Part shown: positions 55,401 to 64,000 of the stretch, piece after piece
Layout: every line of letters starts with the position of its first letter
Numbering within the stretch: the stretch's first letter is position 1
Origin: Erythrocercus mccallii
Taxonomy: Eukaryota > Chordata > Aves > Passeriformes > Dicruridae
Length of the DNA: 64,000 bases
Direction of reading: 5' to 3'
NCBI GenBank assembly: GCA_013397435.1
Contig: VZRG01001488.1
Coordinates: 121,057-185,056 of the forward strand
The notes under the pieces: generated by a model
Told to the model about the DNA's origin: nothing
Seen by the model: only the letters and a program-made list of their open reading frames with translations
Database searches by the model: none
Program-made: the position numbers and the translations under genes

Positions 55401-55956
55401 TAAAATCCTCTTCCTTCATCTACCATACTTCTAACAGCTTTTGCTCAGTTAACTTTCTTACAGGAAAGTGAAATAAGTTAGTGCTACTCTGATGAGGGCT
55501 GGAACAGGTGCATATGGTAAGCAGTAAAAATGCAAAAGCAGAGCTGGGGTTATAGGGGGAAGAGAGTAATACAAAAGATTGGCAAATCTTGCAGATCTGC
55601 TGATGATTAGTTGGAACTACCAAATAAGTTTTAATTTTTGCTAAGTAATCTGGTCACCTCTCTATTTTTGAAGTTTGTAGGTCATGCTTTAGATACTCAT
55701 AATCACTAAGCTAGTTTATGGCATTTGCTGAGTTTGTTATCTGTTCTGCTTCTGTCTATCCATATTGAGAGAACAGATCATTTAGTATACAGCCACCATA
55801 CTCAGAGAAAAAAAATACATGGGATTATTACTTAATGGAATGACTTTGTGCTACTAGGAAGTCCCTGTAATTTTACATCTTCATTTTAATGGTGAAAAAG
55901 GTTTCTTTTCCAAAAAATTTTGTTTTCTTTTTCATTAAATTACTATTCCTGTAAAT

Positions 55957-56100
55957 AGTATCACAGAAACACAAAAAATCCTGAGTTGGAAGGAATCCAC
56001 AAGGATTACCAAAGTCCTCACTCCTCACCTTGCATGGGACAATCCCAAAAATTACAGCATATGCCCAAGAGTGTTGTTCAAGCACTTCTTGAACAACAGA
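55957..56100 (-). mobile_element. CR1 LINE 3' fragment, second subfamily
   Basis: On the + strand it reads TATCACAGAAACACA, then GAGTTGGAAGGAATCCACAA, GGATTACCAAAGTC and CAAGAGTGTTGTTCAAGCAC, the reverse complement of a CR1 tail of a different subfamily (GAGTTGGAAGGGACCCACAAGGATCATCGAGTCC type). 5'-truncated. Confidence 0.8.
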
Positions 56101-56785
56101 ACACCTATTTCCTTTAACTGCAGATTCCTAAGAATGCAAGAATAAGATTTTTTTCACTCTTTACATCAATGCTATCACAAAATATGCATTTCTTGGCTAA
56201 TCTATGGGACAGACCATAGAAAAAGACCTTAAAATATGAAAATACATTGTTGCACTGTGAAATATGAACTCCAGAATCTATAACTTTTACTAAGTAGAGT
56301 TCCTTAACATCCACGTGGAACAACAGTCCTTCATAACTCTATTTAAGTAACCATTTTAAATACAAGTTTTTTCTTTCCCTGGCAAATATAAGGCTTCAAA
56401 CAGTAAACTAATATCACCATGACTGAAATTGAGCATGAAAAGAAAGGACGAAGAAGCATATTTAGGAAAGGGAGAAAAGGACTTGGAAACAATAGGACCA
56501 AACCTCCTGTCTAGTACAGAATGGTATGACCAGATCTTTTGTCCTAGAGAGGAATGGAACTTGTCTGTGACAAAAATTTTGATTGGTGTGGACAGCCTGC
56601 ATTATTTAGCAAAGCTTAAAATGACAGACCCTGCCCTTGCAGATATGAAGAATCTCAGCTGATAGGCAAAGGTTTTCATAACTCTAGGTCTTGTCGTCTG
56701 TAAATGTAAGAGCCTACAGATTTGTGGAAAACAGGTGAGAGCACCCATAATTGCAGTTTCTGAGAGACTGTCTGGGCAGATAACA

Positions 56786-57190
56786 AAATTCTAGAATTGT
56801 TTAGGTTGCAGTAGACCTTTAAGATCATTGAGTTCAACTGTTAACCCAGCAAATGCCAAGTTCAGCACTAAACCACGTCCCCATGCACCACATCTACATA
56901 TATCTGGAAAATATCTTCAGGGACACTGACTCCACCACTTCTCTGTGCTTGACAACTGTATTGGAGAAGGAATTTTTTCTAAAAACCAGCCTAAACCACT
57001 CCTGGTGCAACTTGAGGCCATTTGCCCTTGTTCTATTCTGGTTATGCGGAAGAAAGGACTGCTATCCACCTCACTACAATCTCCCTTCAGGTGGTTGTAG
57101 AGAGCAATAGAGAGCTCTCCCCTGAGCCTCGTTTTCTCCAGGCTGAAGAACCTCAGTTCCCTCAGCTGCTCCTCATTGGACTTGTGCTCC
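56786..57190 (-). mobile_element. CR1 LINE 3' fragment (left partner of head-to-head pair)
   Basis: On the + strand it runs from a decayed tail (CTAGAATTGTTTAGGTTGCA, GTAGACCTTTAAGATCATTG) through CCTAAACCACTCCTGGTGCA to CTCAGCTGCTCCTCATTGGA. Its 5' end lies near 57190 and faces the 5' end of the next CR1, which is in the opposite orientation. Confidence 0.88.
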
Positions 57191-57204
57191 TTTACACTGG
57201 GAGT

Positions 57205-57322
57205 AGATACACATCCCACACTTAGGGACATGGCTTAGTGATGATGTGGCAGTGTTAACTTTACAGTTAGTTCCAAGGATCTTAAAGGTCTTTCCCAACC
57301 AGAACAACTCTATGATTATATC
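57205..57322 (+). mobile_element. CR1 LINE 3' terminal fragment
   Basis: Sense CR1 end. TTAGGGACATGGCTTAGTGA is followed by GGCAGTGTTAACTTTACAG, GGATCTTAAAGGTCTTTCCC and the ATTCTATG-type terminus (CTCTATGATTAT). Only about 115 bp of the tail is present. Confidence 0.85.
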
Positions 57323-57735
57323 AAGTGCACCCTCAGTAAGCCTGCAGACAAGACCAGTCTGGGTGGCAGTGCTGATCTGCTGGAGGGCAGGAAGGCTCTG
57401 CAGAGGGATCTGGACAGACTGGATCATGGGCTGAGGCCAATGGTGGGAGGTTCAGCAGTGCCCAGTGCTGGGTCCTGCCCTTGGCTCACAACAGCCCCAG
57501 GCAGCTCCACAGGCTGGGGCAGAGTGGCTGGAAAGGGCCTGGGGGTGCTGTGACAGCAGCTGAACATGAGCCAGGCTGTGCCCAGGTGGCCAAGAAGGCC
57601 AATGGCATCCTGGCCTGGATCAGCAATGCTGTGGCAGCAGGAGCAGGGCAGGGATTGGCCCCCTGTGCTGGGCACTGGTGGGGCCACACCTCAAATCCTG
57701 TGTTCAGCTCTGGCCCACAGGACAGACCTTCTTCC
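57323..57735 (+). mobile_element. internal CR1 LINE fragment without 3' tail, abutting another CR1 tail
   Basis: Sense CR1 internal sequence, G/C-rich: GGCAGTGCTGATCTGCTGGA, GGGATCTGGACAGACTGGAT, GAACATGAGCCAGGCTGTGC and AAGAAGGCCAATGGCATCCT are the region spanning the reverse transcriptase C-terminus and the start of the 3' UTR. It begins directly after the terminus of the preceding CR1 and ends near 57735 without its own 3' end. Open frames of 71-97 codons cross it in several frames and are by-products of its base composition. Confidence 0.87.
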
Positions 57736-58514
57736 CTCTTTGGGCAAAGAAGGAGGGGGTGATGCCATTTTGGTAACATAAATGAGAAAACAGGATTTTA
57801 TTCAGTATTGCATTCAGGTTAGTCTTAAAAGTAAGACTTTATCAAGAGCTTCCTTCTGCACAGCTAAAGGGAATTAAAAGATCATGCACAGAACAGAGAC
57901 TTAACCTACAACCAACCACTATTACAACAAAGTATATGAGAATGCACTAATTTTTCAGAAAATGAAACCATTAAAAAAAATTGGTAAGTCTCAAATAAGT
58001 TTCAAGAAGCTTAACTTATGCCAGAAAAAATAATTTTACTGGAGTAAGAGTGACCACAAAAAATGACTTGAACCTACAGGTACAAACCTAAACAATTCTT
58101 ATTATTTAATAAAATAAATGTAATCTCACTTTAAGACTGGGTCCTGATATTCTGGTAACACTATAAGTTATCCAGAATATTTGGAACCATGGAAGCTCTA
58201 AAGCACATTTTTGTGTAAGTGCTCTAAAACAGATAATTTCATTCCACTTACACAGATAACAATTTGCATTGTTTGGATCTGGGAGTAAGGGATAGCCTCA
58301 CAAACTTGATAAATATAAAAATCAAAACTGGAGACAGAAAAAAAGAAGAAATAAAATGGCATTTCCCATAGTATCTTCTTCAAATACATACGAATCATAG
58401 AAAGATCTGTTTAAAAACTACATTAAAATTTTACTTCCTAAGAATTTCACTTCTCACACTGTGCTGTTGTGCATCACTCTATTTATGGACAAGACATGTA
58501 GAACTGCATTTAGT

Positions 58515-58601
58515 GACACATTTTAGTGGTGGACTTGGGAGTGTCAGGCGTATGTTTGATCTTAACGGTCTTTCCAACCTCAGTAATTCTGTAATTCTAA
58601 A
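58515..58601 (+). mobile_element. CR1 LINE 3' terminal stub
   Basis: About 87 bp: TTTTAGTGGTGGACTTGGGA, GTGTCAGGCG, ATCTTAACGGTCTTTCCAAC and the terminus AATTCTGTAATTCTA, a decayed form of the CR1 8-bp end repeat. An extremely 5'-truncated insertion. Confidence 0.85.
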
Positions 58602-59909
58602 TTAACAGTTTCAACATTTGTTATAAAATTTCTAAAAGCACACATTGCTGTAAAGATGAAATACTGTAAGATGAATTCTCTTTGAGAATTCTAAACTTCT
58701 GTACACATTAAAATATTTCAAGAATGCCAGAACATTTTAAATCCAAGGTATTTTGAGGCATGCATTTGTATACTGTTATATGAATCACAAATAATACTTC
58801 TCACAAATGCATTTAAATAAAGCTGAATATCTTCTGGAACAGGCTAGCAGAGCCTGATCAAACAATTATGGCACAAATGCTGATCTACAGTTGGCCCAAA
58901 TGTAAGAATTACTCAAAACTATGAAGGTACAAAATATGAACATACTATTTAGCCTCTTGGGATACAAATTTCAGTAAGAATGGAAATACATTTATTTAAT
59001 AGACATTATACAACTCCTTGCAAGGATTAGATAATGCCTTGGGTATTCTAGACCAAAAAGTTACATGAAAGTAGAGAGAGACAGAAAAAGAACCTCATGA
59101 TTTGTAATTTTTTCAGTAATTATCAAAACAGTACTAACAAGTAAAGTTTATTCCTACTTCCCAGTAGATACTAGTGGACAAACTGACTAGCAAGTGAGAA
59201 TTCTGCTGAGCAATACATGAAGTTTAATACAGCTTTTCCCACCCCGAGTCCTTAGGGCTTTTTGTACTGTCACAGTTTATCAGCAAGTTATTTCCATGAA
59301 CAGGAGACAACATTGTCACTTAATCTTAGCAGGCATGCTTGCTGATCCTCTAGCCAGAGGGTCTAATGTTAATAGAACAATAGCCACCATTCAAAACCAT
59401 CCTTTTCTGCCAACAGCCTGCAACTATCATTTCATCAGTCAATGAAAAAAAAACAACAATGAGCCTAAAGGTTACTGGGCAGTAAATTTGTGGAGGAAAT
59501 GCTTGAATGAAAACAGACACCCATGAATGCATCTTCCCTATACCAATATTCTAGCACCTTACTGATGACACAGTTTTGAAAAGATCTGCTTAATCCTTTA
59601 AACTTACCATCAGAAAATGGCTACAACTACAACTCTAAAGCCTTGCTATAACCTTATAATAATACATCTGCCACGGACAGACTGCAGAGAAAATTTTGCC
59701 AATGCAAAACAGAAGTATTTTATGCCTTTGAACAAGTTAAGCTATTTATATTTGTCTGTCCACTGGAGGTTTCACAGGAGAAACTTCTAACCATACCAAC
59801 TACAGAGAAGACTTGAGATACAGCCCCTAAAACTGACCTGGAGAGGAATATAGATAACGTGATTAAGAAATTGTCTCTGATTAAGGATAGTCATATTATT
59901 TGGATAAGT

Positions 59910-59941
59910 TTTGTTAAAGATTTACAGTAATCTTTAACAAA
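59910..59941. repeat. 13-bp perfect inverted repeat, 6-nt loop
   Basis: TTTGTTAAAGATT, loop TACAGT, AATCTTTAACAAA. It is a perfect stem but AT-rich, so it may be chance in a 64-kb AT-rich window. Confidence 0.85.
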
Positions 59942-61037
59942 GAATACAGTTACAGATAATACTCTTTAAAAGTGTCACTGAATTTTGATAAATACAAAAT
60001 GCAATATAAATACTGTTTCCTTGGTAGGCGTAAGTATTTTTTTTTTTTCAAAAAGGCTTATATTTAGGAAGGATATAAGATACTGTATTAAAAATGCCCT
60101 AAAATCTGTTAACATTCCACCAGTTACAGCAGTCTTTTCTGGGCAGAAGTGTTATTAAAAAAATCCAACAGCTTCAATTAAAAGGACTGATTTCACTGGA
60201 TCATGTACTTGTTTTTAAAAATAAAAATTAGTTTTTAATTCAATTTTTATGCTTTTAAATAAATTGAAGATTACTATCAAATTTAATTCAATTACTTTTT
60301 CCACTAAAACCAATTACTGTGAAGATATTATCCTCACTATGAAATAGAAGGGATACCATGAATAAAAATACAGCAATTTTAAGTAGACAAAGGTTTATTT
60401 TTCATTTAAGTACTTTTTTTTAGATGAGAAAAGCATACTTTGTTGATGAAATACAACTTTAACTTCAAACATATAATGCTGGTAAACAATTTCAAATTTT
60501 AGAGGCTGAAGTGATCTGTTTTTCTTTGGACATTTTAACAAAATGGCTAGTTTCAGATACTTTATTTGTAATCAAAATAGTTAGCAACATGAACACATCT
60601 AAGAAATAGTCTGGTAACTTTTTGTCTTGGGCTACTGTGAATGAACACTAAATTGCTCAGTGTTGAATTGTAAGGAAAAAATGAGCACATAAAGCATCTA
60701 TGAAATAATCTGAAACCTCCATCAGATTTTCATTATAAAATAACGTATAACGTATTTTGTCAGAATACTCCAAAGTACATTGTCATTAATATCCCAGCAA
60801 GTCTTGACACAGCTGTGAGTTTGAGTGTTTCACAGATAATAGGTAATAAAAATGAAAATTTAAAAAATAAAAATTGTTGAGGAATTTTTAAAAGAACAGG
60901 GACATGATGTATTTTAAAACTAGGTTGGGCAACCCAGTCTGAGTCTCAGGCCTCAGGCCTGAGATTAGACCTCAGATGCAAGCCTTGAGTAGGCTCAGTT
61001 CCAGGCCTAAAAGCCTGAGAGAGAGAGTACCAGAGTT

Positions 61038-61308
61038 TGTGGCGCAGTTAGAAATTCTATTAAGGTAATCAGGGATAGATAGCAGCTTAATTATAAAGTG
61101 TTAGTCAAAAGTGTTACTTGCTTGTTAGCTGCCTTAAGGGTTAGAGTAAAAAATGTTTGTTTGCATTTTTGTATCACGGTGTCCCAATGAAATAACACTT
61201 GGAATTGTAAACTATCTTGTATTCTATAAAACCTGCCATTTTTTAGATAATAAAGGATTACGTGTATCACCACATTGGTGTGAGGACGTGGTTCTGTGGA
61301 ACTCCTCA
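61038..61308 (+). mobile_element. probable solo LTR of an endogenous retrovirus
   Basis: The proposed ends are TGTGGCGCAG at 61038 and GGAACTCCTCA at 61308 (TG..CA). Inside, a TATAAAA box (61225-61231) is followed 18 bp later by an AATAAA poly(A) signal (61249-61254), and then by about 50 bp rich in GTG/ACG. This compact TATA-to-AATAAA spacing is typical of short bird retroviral LTRs. I do not see an obvious target duplication (AGAGTT against TAATTT), so the ends are uncertain; the 5' end could lie as far left as about 60920. No internal retroviral genes adjoin. It is antisense to CWC27. Confidence 0.55.
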
Positions 61309-61474
61309 TAATTTATCAGTCCCCTGCCTTCAAAAAATAAAAAATTGCAGTTCAGAATAAGCTGAACACATTAAATCCATCCTGTTTTTCTGGAGGTGAT
61401 TATGTAACTGCCGACTTTAACTCACGCTAACGGTTTTTTTCCGTTTTGTGTTCTAGTCACTGAAACAGCCACAC

Positions 61475-61490
61475 AACCTATATATAGGTT
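61475..61490. repeat. 16-bp perfect palindrome
   Basis: AACCTATATATAGGTT is self-complementary with no loop. It is AT-rich and may be fortuitous. Confidence 0.8.
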
Positions 61491-61894
61491 ATCTATCTTA
61501 TAGGGGGAAAATATATTAATGAAATTAGCTTGGACTCTATCTTCTACCACAGCAAAAGCGGCATAAATACTTCATCTACAGTGAATTACAATATCCATGT
61601 ACTTAAAATGAGAATACTACCATAATGCTATTTCTGTGACAGTGACATGCTATACATAAAATCACTACTATTTCTTGAAGAATTATTTGGGAAACAATGA
61701 AACATGAACACTGTACTAGCTTCGTATTTAATTCACATACATTCAGAAATACTCTCCATCCCATATACAACTAACAACTTTCAAAGTAGATGTTGTGATC
61801 TCACAATCAATATTCAGATGTTAATTCAATGACGAAAATCCTACCAACTTAAACCTTCTCTGAAAAAACATGATTCCTGTGCCACAAGATGTCA

Positions 61895-62560
61895 TGAGAA
61901 CAGCCCCAGTAAGAACAACTTGGATAAAACCCTGGGCATGACCCAGTAACATGCAATTGCAACCCCAATAATCAACCAAACCCTGGGCTGCATCCAGAGC
62001 AGTGTGGGCAGCAGGGCCAGGGAGGGGATTCTGCACCTCTGCTCTGCTCTGCTGAGAGCCCACCTGCAGGGCTGCATCCAGCTCTGGGGCCACAGCACAG
62101 GACCTGGTCCAGAAGAGACCCATGAAAATGATCAGATGATCGGAGCATATATCCAATGAGAAAAGGCTTAAAGAGTTGAGGCTATTCAGCCTAGAGAAGA
62201 GAAGGCTCTGGGGTAACCTTATTGTGACCTTTCAGGACCTAAAGGATTCTAGAAGAAAGATGGAGACAGTCTCTACAGCAGAACCTGTTGGGATACGGGT
62301 CATGGATTTAAACTGAAAGAGTGTAGCTTCCCACCAGATATAAGGAAGACATTTTTCTACAACAGGTGTGGTGAAACACTGAAACAGACTGCCCAGAAAA
62401 GTGGGGAATATTCCATCCCTGGGCTTCATTCAGGATCAAGATTGTTAAGGCTCTGGGCAAAATAATATGGTGGAAGATGCTATCCACCGCAGGAGTGTTA
62501 GATTAGTTGACATTTTTAAGTCTTTTCCAACCTACCCTATAATTTTATGATTCTCTGGAA
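61895..62560 (+). mobile_element. CR1 LINE, long 3' fragment (about 660 bp)
   Basis: Sense CR1. After a diverged start it reads CCCTGGGCTGCATCCAGAGC, AGCAGGGCCAGGGAGGGGAT and CCCACCTGCAGGGCTGCATC, then GGCTATTCAGCCTAGAGAAG, GGGGTAACCTTATTGTGACC and a complete tail ending AGTCTTTTCCAACCTACCC with a decayed ATTTTATGATTCT repeat. Its G/C-rich block is nearly the reverse complement of 9710-9800 in the CR1 at 9286, so the two belong to related subfamilies. Open frames of 68 and 111 codons on the opposite strand are shadows of this tail. Confidence 0.92.
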
Positions 62561-63831
62561 TCACAACTTTTAGCTAGATTATTCCTATTTAACCAGGCAT
62601 GTTACAAGAGATGTTTCATTTAAGTAAACCTATTCAAATTATTTAAACAAATTTAGCAACTTGCTTATTATACAATATACAAAAAAGACAAAGGCAAATT
62701 CTACTACCCAAGACACTTAGATGTACTTTGAAAATTCAGGTACAGTATCAACATATGTGGAAAGTATTTTCCTGATTTATTGCAGAACTCAAACTACTTA
62801 ACTAACTGAAAAACACATTGGAGTTAAAAGACAGTTTCTGTACATAAATAGCACCAACATAATTATTCGTATATAACAACTATAGTGAAAATTCACTCTC
62901 ACCAGATATGATTACATTATAAAAGGCAGCACAATGACAAGCTCATGAGATTGCTGAGGACACAAACTCTATGTCATGAAAGGGAGAGTGAAGTACCAAC
63001 AAATACATTTGCATGAAGGTATTAATATAGATATTAGACGTATTTCTCTGGATTCATATTGATTTTACACTTTTATTTTAAAAAAACACAACAAATTCCA
63101 ACTTTCAGAAGCACAAAGTTGTGAAAAATTTTTCATTACAAAAGAGAAACCTACAAATTAATACATTCTTAAAAAAAATCCCTCTGTTCTTAACTAAGCA
63201 ATGCCTTGCAGGATAAGAACCACAGACTTCATTTTCTAGTTATCTGCACCATTCTCATTTTGAGAAGCTCACGTCATGAGCTGAAAAGTGACAATCTGGA
63301 TTTAACAAGCATGACAGGTTGCCAAACTAAGATTACCTCTAACAATGCTTCACAGTGCACCAGACTCTCTCCTGCTGACCTTTCTACAGGTGGTTCAGAG
63401 ACCACTGGATTAGAGCTGTTAACAAATCACAGGTGCAGCCAATTAACCAAGAAATGACGTAACAATGACTTCCAGTCTTAAGCATGAGGCTTGTTCAGCA
63501 AATAATGCTTTTCCATCAATGAGCTCAGTATGGCTGCTTATCAGCCAAACTTAAGAAGAACTTCAAAAGGTCTGTACTGCTGATACACTTCTCATTAAAA
63601 AGCGATTTTATTATGAAATTATCCAACTGTGACTATGGTATGCTTTGCTGTTCTCGAACTTGGGAAGTTGTCAAACAATGTGCATTAACCTTTTTACTGA
63701 TAGGATCACAGATTTTCAGGTGCACATTGAGCCAAAATGAGAACTAATGGAAATGGTGGTAAGAATTACATTGTTGTCTTTACTGTGGGTTTTTGCTTAG
63801 TTGTTTGTTATTTAATAATGAGTTCATTTTG

Positions 63832-63851
63832 TTGGTTGGTTGGTTGGTTGG
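63832..63851. repeat. (TTGG)5 tetranucleotide microsatellite
   Basis: Five uninterrupted TTGG units followed by TTTTAATTACC. Confidence 0.9.
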
Positions 63852-64000
63852 TTTTAATTACCTACCCACCCCATTTCTCCCAGGTGAGTATGTCTCAGTA
63901 CATTCTACATTCTGGATGTTTACAGACACTATGGAAATATATCTGGGTGAAGCCTAGTTTTTGCAGGATTCAATAAGCCACACTGTTATGAACAAACTCT

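Larger units (their letters stand above)
26815..64000 (-). other. CWC27: CWC27 large intron (partial), upstream of exon 26717-26814
   Basis: At least 37.2 kb lie upstream of this exon with no further CWC27 exon found. I looked for reverse complements of the conserved KNLMRERIAKKLKK-type segment that precedes this exon in human, and saw none. Contents: degraded CR1 at 27391 and 30400, a long hairpin at 32205-32303, a (ATCAT)10 microsatellite at 46984, a CR1 cluster at 50952-58601, a probable LTR at 61038 and a CR1 at 61895. Unexplained AT-rich stretches with nothing recognisable are 27.7-30.3, 30.6-32.2, 32.4-46.9, 47.1-50.9, 51.9-55.9, 58.6-61.0 and 62.6-64.0 kb. An exon of a divergent linker region could have been missed by eye. 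Confidence 0.7.

Noticed and set aside
57424..57781. Several overlapping 71-97 codon frames
   Set aside because: All cross one CR1 fragment. Open frames on both strands at once are an effect of its G/C-rich composition.
61821..62156. 111-codon minus-strand frame
   Set aside because: It is the antisense of the CR1 at 61895 and repeats wording of the frame at 9657 because both cross the same CR1 block.

Overview
The window is vertebrate, almost certainly bird, nuclear DNA. It is AT-rich, with short CpG-poor open frames, many fragments of chicken-repeat 1 (CR1) LINEs carrying the avian CR1 3' end, and a solo LTR that I recognise as a bird ERVL-type LTR. The CR1 and LTR subtypes look like Neoaves, perhaps a passerine; this is an impression, not a measurement. 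There is no bacterial-type gene organisation, and I see no CRISPR array, rRNA or tRNA.

The only protein-coding gene I can support is CWC27 (spliceosome-associated cyclophilin-like protein, formerly SDCCAG10), on the minus strand. Three consecutive internal exons near its 3' end are present: 26717-26814, 17518-17627 and 14616-14719. Their reading phases join perfectly and the splice sites are canonical. The rest of the window is intron: more than 37 kb upstream of the first visible exon, 9.1 kb and 2.8 kb between the three, and more than 14.6 kb downstream. I found neither the cyclophilin-domain exons nor the last coding exon, so they probably lie outside the window. In chicken this region (human 5q12) is on the Z chromosome, so Z-linkage is likely but not shown here.

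Layout: 1-14.6 kb is the downstream intron with a CR1 fragment (3409-3702), an ERVL-type solo LTR (4208-4780), a long CR1 (9286-10145) and a CR1 tail (13441-13680). The exon-bearing part, 14.6-27.3 kb, has no recognisable mobile element. Degraded CR1 pieces lie at 27.4 and 30.4 kb. From 30.6 to 50.9 kb there is no recognisable transposon, but there is an unusual 41-bp-arm hairpin at 32205-32303 and a pure (ATCAT)10 microsatellite at 46984. From 50.9 to 62.6 kb CR1 pieces are dense, including a head-to-head pair and a composite array at 56.8-57.7 kb, plus a second probable solo LTR near 61.04-61.31 kb.

The open frames of 60-196 codons in the window are mostly chance frames in introns or frames across CR1 DNA. 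I did not find a new multi-gene system. The most interesting unexplained structure is the near-perfect hairpin in the large CWC27 intron, with a second copy of its loop inverted just downstream.
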